A stretch of DNA of 11,794 nucleotides. It comes from Clostridia bacterium (lineage in GTDB: Bacteria; Bacillota; Clostridia; Oscillospirales; CAG-272). Numbering within the stretch: the stretch's first letter is position 1; every line of letters begins with the position of its first letter. Below are positions 7,248 to 11,794 of this stretch, in pieces. Under the pieces are notes generated by a model, which saw only the letters and a list, made by a program, of their open reading frames with translations, searched no databases and was not told the origin of the DNA. The DNA is taken from positions 1 through 11,794 of the forward strand of contig JAGCJD010000153.1 in assembly GCA_017648425.1 (NCBI GenBank), given 5' to 3'. The translations under genes were made by a program, and so were the position numbers.

Positions 7248-8549
7248 TTACTTTAAAAAATAATCTGTAATCGAAGATATTGAAACTGTTACCTCTTCAC
7301 GAGTTGAGAGATTTTTGATCTTCACATTGCTCGTTTCAAGTTCAGATGCGCCCATTATAATAACATGGCTGTAACGCCCCTTAACAGCATAATCGATCTG
7401 CTTTCCGAATTTCTTTGAGCCAATGTACATGGAAGATACTATTCCCGCATCTCTAAGCGAGTTTGTGATAGAAATATATTTTTCGTAAGGAACATCGTCA
7501 AAACGAGTGACCAATACCTTAGTACCCTCATTGTAAATGTCGGGTATCAGGTCGTGGGTAACTAGGAAGTTTTCAAGCGTAACATCACCAAATCCAAATC
7601 CTACACCAGATACATTGGTGTTCTTTACAAAGAGACCTACAAGGTTGTCATATCTTCCACCGCCGAACATTGCGCGGTTGTTTTCGGGAGCTTCATCAAA
7701 AACCTCAAAAACAGTTCCTGTGTAATAGTCAAGACCTCTGATAATTCCAAAGTCAAATACACAGTATTTGTCAAGACCTGCATGGCGAAGGGCAGAGAAC
7801 AGCTCAATGAGTTCCTTTGAACCCTGAGAATCGGGGCAAATAGCCACTGCTTCATCAACGCTCATATTATATAATGCATCGATTTTTGCAATTTTATCCG
7901 CGTCAATGCCGAGCCTTTGCATTTCTTCCTCATAAGCATCACGGGTAACCTTGTTCTTTTTGTCAACTATCTTTGAAACGCGCTTGCTACCTTCAGCGTC
8001 AGTACCTGCAATAGTAGCTATAACATCATTAAAAAATCTGCGGTTGTTGATATGAACCTTGAACATGCTTTCATCAGCATTAAATTGACGCAAAAGCATT
8101 ACGGCGGTTGATATCACTTCCATGTCAGCCTCATAACCGTCACATCCGAATATATCAACATTTACCTGCCAGTGCTCACGGAGTCTTCCTCTTTGAGGAC
8201 GCTCGTAACGATAAAGATTGGGAATTGAGAACCACTTGAGAGGAAAGTTGAGTTCTCCTATTTTTCCTGCAACAAGACGAGCGACGGTTGGCGTCATTTC
8301 AGGACGAACTGCAAGGCGTCTTCCTCCTCTGTCAGTGAAGTTATAGGTCTGCTCGTTGGCAATTTCTTCTCCACTCTTTGCTATATACATTTCTAGGGAT
8401 TCAAGCATGGGGCCGTTATATTCTTCAAATGCTGCGACCTCGAGAGCAGTACGGATCTTTCCAAAGAACCAATTTCTCAGACGCATATCATCCGGATAAA
8501 AATCTCTTGTTCCTTTGTAAGGCTGTGTTGATAAAAGTTGAGCGCACAT
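7248..8549 (-). CDS. hisS: Histidyl-tRNA synthetase, organelle-like class
   Basis: Class II aminoacyl-tRNA synthetase of 433 residues that charges tRNA-His. Order of motifs: KGTRDFYPDDMRLRNW (12-27); RPEMTPTVARLV (82-93); motif 2 with YRYERPQRGRLREHWQVNVD (113-132); the histidine motif RGLDYYTGTVFE (271-282); GGGRYDNLV (297-305); and an anticodon-binding domain from about 343 (TKVLVTRFDD). Most bacterial HisRS carry RPEGT and a motif 3 with a GIERL-like end. Here these read RPEMTP and GFGFGDVTL (317-325), as remembered from plant organellar HisRS. The ATG at 8549 is preceded by GAAAGGA, 10 bases away. It heads a five-gene leftward operon from a perfect sigma-A promoter. The frequent partner aspS is absent here. 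Confidence 0.96.
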   Translation of the reverse strand: MCAQLLSTQPYKGTRDFYPDDMRLRNWFFGKIRTALEVAAFEEYNGPMLESLEMYIAKSGEEIANEQTYNFTDRGGRRLAVRPEMTPTVARLVAGKIGELNFPLKWFSIPNLYRYERPQRGRLREHWQVNVDIFGCDGYEADMEVISTAVMLLRQFNADESMFKVHINNRRFFNDVIATIAGTDAEGSKRVSKIVDKKNKVTRDAYEEEMQRLGIDADKIAKIDALYNMSVDEAVAICPDSQGSKELIELFSALRHAGLDKYCVFDFGIIRGLDYYTGTVFEVFDEAPENNRAMFGGGRYDNLVGLFVKNTNVSGVGFGFGDVTLENFLVTHDLIPDIYNEGTKVLVTRFDDVPYEKYISITNSLRDAGIVSSMYIGSKKFGKQIDYAVKGRYSHVIIMGASELETSNVKIKNLSTREEVTVSISSITDYFLK

Positions 8550-8601
8550 ATCAGTTTTTTCCTTTCAACATAAAGAAAATTATAAATTTGTATTACCACT
8601 T

Positions 8602-8630
8602 ATTATAACACATTTTGGCGATTTTGTCAA
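8602..8630 (-). promoter_or_regulatory. Sigma-A promoter of the hisS operon
   Basis: On the minus strand there is an exact TTGACA (8625-8630), a 17-base spacer and an exact TATAAT (8602-8607), with an extended -10 TG one base before it. Transcription should start near 8595, about 46 bases before the hisS ATG. That leader is too short for a T-box, so tRNA-sensing attenuation is unlikely. Confidence 0.88.
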
Positions 8631-8706
8631 TAAACTATACTATAATAAAAATCAAAGAAATATAATTCTAAATTTTTTAAAAAAATCATATATCTGTCAA
8701 AAAATA

Positions 8707-8735
8707 TTCAAAATGAGGACACACAAATATAGTAT
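8707..8735 (+). promoter_or_regulatory. Possible promoter of the ABC gene pair
   Basis: TTCAAA (8707-8712), a 17-base spacer and TAGTAT (8730-8735) form a weak sigma-A-like pair ahead of the ABC gene. The interval 8550-8776 is very AT-rich and otherwise shows only the divergent hisS promoter, so chance matches are easy and this is tentative. Confidence 0.3.
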
Positions 8736-8764
8736 GATATAAATGAAATACTTTGATTAATTTT

Positions 8765-8769
8765 GGAGG
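8765..8769 (+). promoter_or_regulatory. Ribosome binding site that fixes a TTG start for the ABC gene
   Basis: GGAGG, within TTTTGGAGGTGG, is 7 bases before a TTG at 8777. An earlier in-frame TTG at 8753 precedes this site and has none of its own, so 8777 is the likely start, giving the typical ABC N-terminus MLAVKRLVW. Confidence 0.75.
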
Positions 8770-8776
8770 TGGAATT

Positions 8777-9787
8777 TTGCTTGCAGTTAAACGATTAGTT
8801 TGGAGTGATAACAAGACAGAAGTGCTTAAAGGGGTTACATTTTCGTTAAACGATAAGGAAGCTATTGGAATTCTTGTTCCTCAAAAAAAGCAAGGTGAGG
8901 CGCTTGCTCGTATAATTTGCGGTTGTGATGATGCAGATGAGGGAGAGGTTATATTTGGCGATGAAATTATGAGTAGGAGAGCTTTGGCTCTTAAGAAAAA
9001 AATTCGTCTTGTTCCCGCGGTACTTGTGATAGATCCATCATGTACACCTGTTGAATATCTTGATTTTGTCGGACGAATGCTTGACATTGAAGAGGAAAAA
9101 AGATATAGGCAGATCAAGGAAGCTCTCGAACTGTTGGCTTTGGATAGCATACAAAACAAAATATTCTTACACCTCAGCACAGAGGAGCGTTGTCGACTTG
9201 CAATTGCGTCATCTCTTATTGGAAATCCTGAAACTGTTGTGTTTGAAAACGCTTTTTGGGGAATTGATCAAAGGACAGTTGATTCAATGCTTGATGTTAT
9301 TGAGCTTATCTTAAAAATAAAGACTGTTGTTTTTATTTCGCAAAAGCCCGCGGAGGTAAAAAAGCTTTGTTCAAGAGTTGCCATACTTAGTGACGGCAAA
9401 ATAGTAATTGACGATAATATTGAGCAAATTGAAAAGAAGATCAATGCAACTGAGGAACTGCACATAAAGGCAAGAGGTGACGGCGAACAGATAATTGACG
9501 CAATAAAAGCACTTGAATGTGTTGTAAGCGCAGTGATAGATTCTACCGAGGCAAATGGAGTTCATTCAATAAGAATAGAACATTATCCAAAAGAGAAAAT
9601 AAAAGACGATTTATTTGAGCAATTATCGAAAATAAATGTGCCCATGCTTGCAGTTCAGACTTTTACGCTTACTCTTGACGATGTTTATTTTTCAATTGCT
9701 TCCAAGGAGCAGGACGAGGTTGTTGAGGACTCGAAGAAAATCGGATTTCTTAAAAGCGCGCCTTGGGGAAGGAGAAAAAACAAATGA
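8777..9787 (+). CDS. ABC-transporter ATPase-like subunit with degraded catalytic motifs (predicted pseudo-ATPase)
   Basis: Protein of 336 residues with the layout of a GldA/ABC-2-type ATPase: nucleotide-binding domain (1 to about 220) and a C-terminal extension (about 228-320) ending TLTLDDVYFSIA, like the C-terminal domain of such subunits. Aligning by eye, each ATPase motif is altered. Walker A reads GILVPQKKQGEA (31-42) with glycine in place of the lysine. The signature reads LSTEER (133-138) instead of LSGGQR. Walker B reads TVVFEN (153-158) with the aspartate and catalytic glutamate replaced by Glu and Asn. The H-loop histidine is Gln189. Q-loop glutamine is also missing (VPA, 79-81). 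The frame is long and intact and the stop overlaps the permease start (ATGA), so it looks maintained rather than decayed. It may regulate or scaffold the transporter. Confidence 0.85.
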   Translation: MLAVKRLVWSDNKTEVLKGVTFSLNDKEAIGILVPQKKQGEALARIICGCDDADEGEVIFGDEIMSRRALALKKKIRLVPAVLVIDPSCTPVEYLDFVGRMLDIEEEKRYRQIKEALELLALDSIQNKIFLHLSTEERCRLAIASSLIGNPETVVFENAFWGIDQRTVDSMLDVIELILKIKTVVFISQKPAEVKKLCSRVAILSDGKIVIDDNIEQIEKKINATEELHIKARGDGEQIIDAIKALECVVSAVIDSTEANGVHSIRIEHYPKEKIKDDLFEQLSKINVPMLAVQTFTLTLDDVYFSIASKEQDEVVEDSKKIGFLKSAPWGRRKNK

Positions 9788-11794
9788 AAAATGTATTTAA
9801 AAGAGAACTCAGCTCTTGTTTTCATCGTTTATATGGGTATATTACTGTAGGTGTGTTGTTGCTTGCATCCGCAATAATGTTTTATGCTTATAATATTGTT
9901 TACGCAAGTGAAAACATTGGCGCAATTTGTTCAGGAATGTCTGTAATTGTTGCTCTGTTAATCCCTGTTGTTGCAGTTAATTCCTTTTATGTGTATAAGG
10001 GTTTGGATTCCGCTGCGATGTATGATATGATGCCAATCACGACAAGAGATGTTATTCTAGGTAAATATTTTTCTGCGTTAGCTCTTGTTTGGTTGCCAAA
10101 TATAGCCATAGCACTTTATTCAGTTATTATTGGATTTTTTGGAATTGTTGACCACACGGCATCTTATACGGCGCTTTTGGGATTTGCGTTGTTTGAAATG
10201 GCGTTGCTTGCCGTGTACTTCTTTATTGTAGCTAGCGCGAGAACTCGTGTTAAGGCATATATTATTTGTTACTTGATAGCTATTGTATGGTACTTCCTTA
10301 ATTTTTTAAGCGTTTTAGTGCCGACTACACGCATAGCCTCTCTTATCGGTTTTTCAGTAGTAGCATTGCTTGCGGGAGTTATTTCGTATTTGTTAATTCG
10401 CAAAGTGATAATATCGCTGTCGGTGGTCGCTTTTCTTGCGGCAATTATTGGCGTATCATTTTTGTTTGTACCTGAAAGATTTTCAGGTGCGTTTGAAAGC
10501 TTTATAAATTACCACTCTATATTCTCGCACCTATACAGCTTTACTGGTGGAATATTTAATGTAAAGGGAATTGTTTTCCTTTTAGTTCTATCCTGCGGTT
10601 CAGTTTTTTTGTCATGGAGATGTTATGAAAGAAAATATGAGAAATCCCAGACTCGCTCATGCTTGTCATTAAAAAAGATTACCTCACTTGGTATGGCCTC
10701 GCTTATCGTATGTTTGTCGTTAACTACTATCTATGTATCCGCAATAGTGCCAAATAGATTTATGACATTGGACTCAACGGCTTCGCATAAATACTCGGTT
10801 TCTACTGAGGCAAGAGATTTTCTTTCAGGGCTTGACAAAGATGTTACATTATATCTGCTTGAACCTACTGATAACGAAGGATATGAGCTGTATCTTGAAC
10901 GCCTTACTTCATCAAGTGATAAGCTGACACTTAAAAAAGTCTTTTATGCTGATGATCCAATGTTTTATATCAGCAGAAATATAAGTACAAGCTCAATAAG
11001 CGCAAACAGTATACTTGTAGAGTGCGATGGATCATACAATTATTTGAGTTATTATAATCTTTTTGTTTATTCGAATGAAAAGCTCGGCGCGACAGAAATG
11101 TCGTACAGCGATTATTCATATTATCTTACAGTATTCTCGTCAAGTGAGGAGTATTACGAATATTATTATTCGCTTGTGTATGATACGACAGTGTATTTTA
11201 ACGCAGACTCAATGATCTGCTCGTATATTGAATATACAGCAGCAGACATAATTCCCAAAAGCTATTACATGACAGGGCACGGAGAACTGAGCTTGTCTGA
11301 AATTTCAAATCCGTATTCAGAGCTTGGACTTTTAGAGCTTAATATTACCGAAAATGACATTCCGCGTGATGCAGCGTCAATTTTGATAAATGTTCCCAAA
11401 GCGGATATTACAGCTGAGGAAAAGCAAAAACTGCTAGAATATCTCGAATGCGGAGGGCAGCTTACATTTATTACCGAGCAATCAAATCTCAAACATGTTA
11501 ATCTTTGTTCGGTTTTAGACGAGTATGGATTGAGTTCAAGCGAAGATATAGTAAAGGATATTGTTGAACCTGAAAGTGGTGAAGAAACAGAGATTGTTGA
11601 GCGTTCGGCTGAATTTGCGCCAACGCTTCATACAGATAATGATGTCTTGTATTATTTAGATGGAAGTAATGCAACACCTTATGCTACAAATGCAACTGCA
11701 ATAAAAACTGACAACTCTGCAAAGGATGGCTTGACTATCATTCCGCTTTTGACGAGTTCATCGGAGGCAATTCTCGGGGATTCTGAAAATACTG
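9784..11794 (+). CDS. Fused GldF-like ABC-2 permease and GldG-like domain protein (cut by window edge)
   Basis: The frame stays open for 670 codons from the ATG at 9784 to the window end. Residues 1-325 hold about nine membrane segments with the look of an ABC-2 permease; the stretch DSAAMYDMMPITTRDVILGKY (75-95) is typical of these. After the last segment (about 303-323) an extracytoplasmic part begins RFMTLDSTASHKYSVSTEA (325-343), as in GldG, where a similar 'DLTeekkYsLS' follows the anchor. YYMTGHGELSLSE (494-506) is the GldG hallmark. In Bacteroidota the gliding/transport proteins GldF and GldG are separate; here they form one chain. A tyrosine-rich patch lies at 457-466. AAGGAG is 9 bases before the ATG, which overlaps the ABC gene's stop. 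The substrate is unknown. Confidence 0.85.
   Translation, partial: MKNVFKRELSSCFHRLYGYITVGVLLLASAIMFYAYNIVYASENIGAICSGMSVIVALLIPVVAVNSFYVYKGLDSAAMYDMMPITTRDVILGKYFSALALVWLPNIAIALYSVIIGFFGIVDHTASYTALLGFALFEMALLAVYFFIVASARTRVKAYIICYLIAIVWYFLNFLSVLVPTTRIASLIGFSVVALLAGVISYLLIRKVIISLSVVAFLAAIIGVSFLFVPERFSGAFESFINYHSIFSHLYSFTGGIFNVKGIVFLLVLSCGSVFLSWRCYERKYEKSQTRSCLSLKKITSLGMASLIVCLSLTTIYVSAIVPNRFMTLDSTASHKYSVSTEARDFLSGLDKDVTLYLLEPTDNEGYELYLERLTSSSDKLTLKKVFYADDPMFYISRNISTSSISANSILVECDGSYNYLSYYNLFVYSNEKLGATEMSYSDYSYYLTVFSSSEEYYEYYYSLVYDTTVYFNADSMICSYIEYTAADIIPKSYYMTGHGELSLSEISNPYSELGLLELNITENDIPRDAASILINVPKADITAEEKQKLLEYLECGGQLTFITEQSNLKHVNLCSVLDEYGLSSSEDIVKDIVEPESGEETEIVERSAEFAPTLHTDNDVLYYLDGSNATPYATNATAIKTDNSAKDGLTIIPLLTSSSEAILGDSENT

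Noticed and set aside
8550..8600. T-box or other riboswitch upstream of hisS
   Set aside because: The leader from the perfect promoter is only about 46 bases, too short for a T-box, and no terminator hairpin lies in it.
8777..9787. ABC subunit as a decaying pseudogene
   Set aside because: The frame is intact, with a strong ribosome binding site and a coupled stop/start with the permease; the motif losses look like a maintained non-catalytic protein, though selection was not measured.
11265..11492. Antisense open frame of 75 codons within the GldG-like region
   Set aside because: No ribosome binding site and no family resemblance; it lies opposite a clearly coding frame.

Overview
The window looks like chromosome from a low-GC, endospore-forming member of the Clostridia. 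It carries dipicolinate synthase genes (dpaA, dpaB) and spoIIR, strong AGGAGG-type ribosome binding sites, and two textbook sigma-A promoters of Gram-positive type. A more exact lineage cannot be read from the sequence; a gut-type anaerobe related to the Oscillospirales is only a guess. There are no rRNA or tRNA genes, insertion sequences, prophage genes or CRISPR arrays, and no gene-free stretch longer than about 210 bases.

Layout, left to right. (1) The 5' end of an acyl carrier protein gene runs leftward off the window from a perfect TTGACA-17-TATAAT promoter. (2) A rightward block holds comEC (DNA-uptake channel) followed by dpaA-dpaB, the two subunits that make spore dipicolinic acid; the block ends at a long, perfect, bidirectional hairpin terminator. 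(3) A leftward block converges on that terminator. Read in its own direction it is hisS, a DJ-1/PfpI-family gene, 5-formyltetrahydrofolate cyclo-ligase, a CPBP-family membrane protease, and a short membrane protein carrying only the LysM-like part of MltG. This operon starts at a second perfect sigma-A promoter and ends in a hairpin. spoIIR lies immediately after the hairpin and seems to be a separate sigma-F unit whose promoter sits inside the hairpin. (4) Divergent from hisS is a rightward ABC pair: an ATPase-like protein with every catalytic motif degraded, and a GldF-like permease fused to a GldG-like extracytoplasmic domain, cut off by the window end.

The most striking points are these. 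The 3' arm of the hisS-operon terminator is also the spoIIR ribosome binding site, and a good sigma-F promoter sits so that only sigma-F transcripts lack the sequestering arm; this is a compact arrangement for limiting SpoIIR synthesis to the forespore. The ABC subunit is a predicted pseudo-ATPase. The ComEC metallo-beta-lactamase-like domain has lost its metal ligands. The HisRS resembles the plant-organelle class rather than the usual bacterial class. Several starts were set from ribosome binding sites rather than from the longest open frame (comEC, dpaA, the MltG-like gene, the ABC gene).
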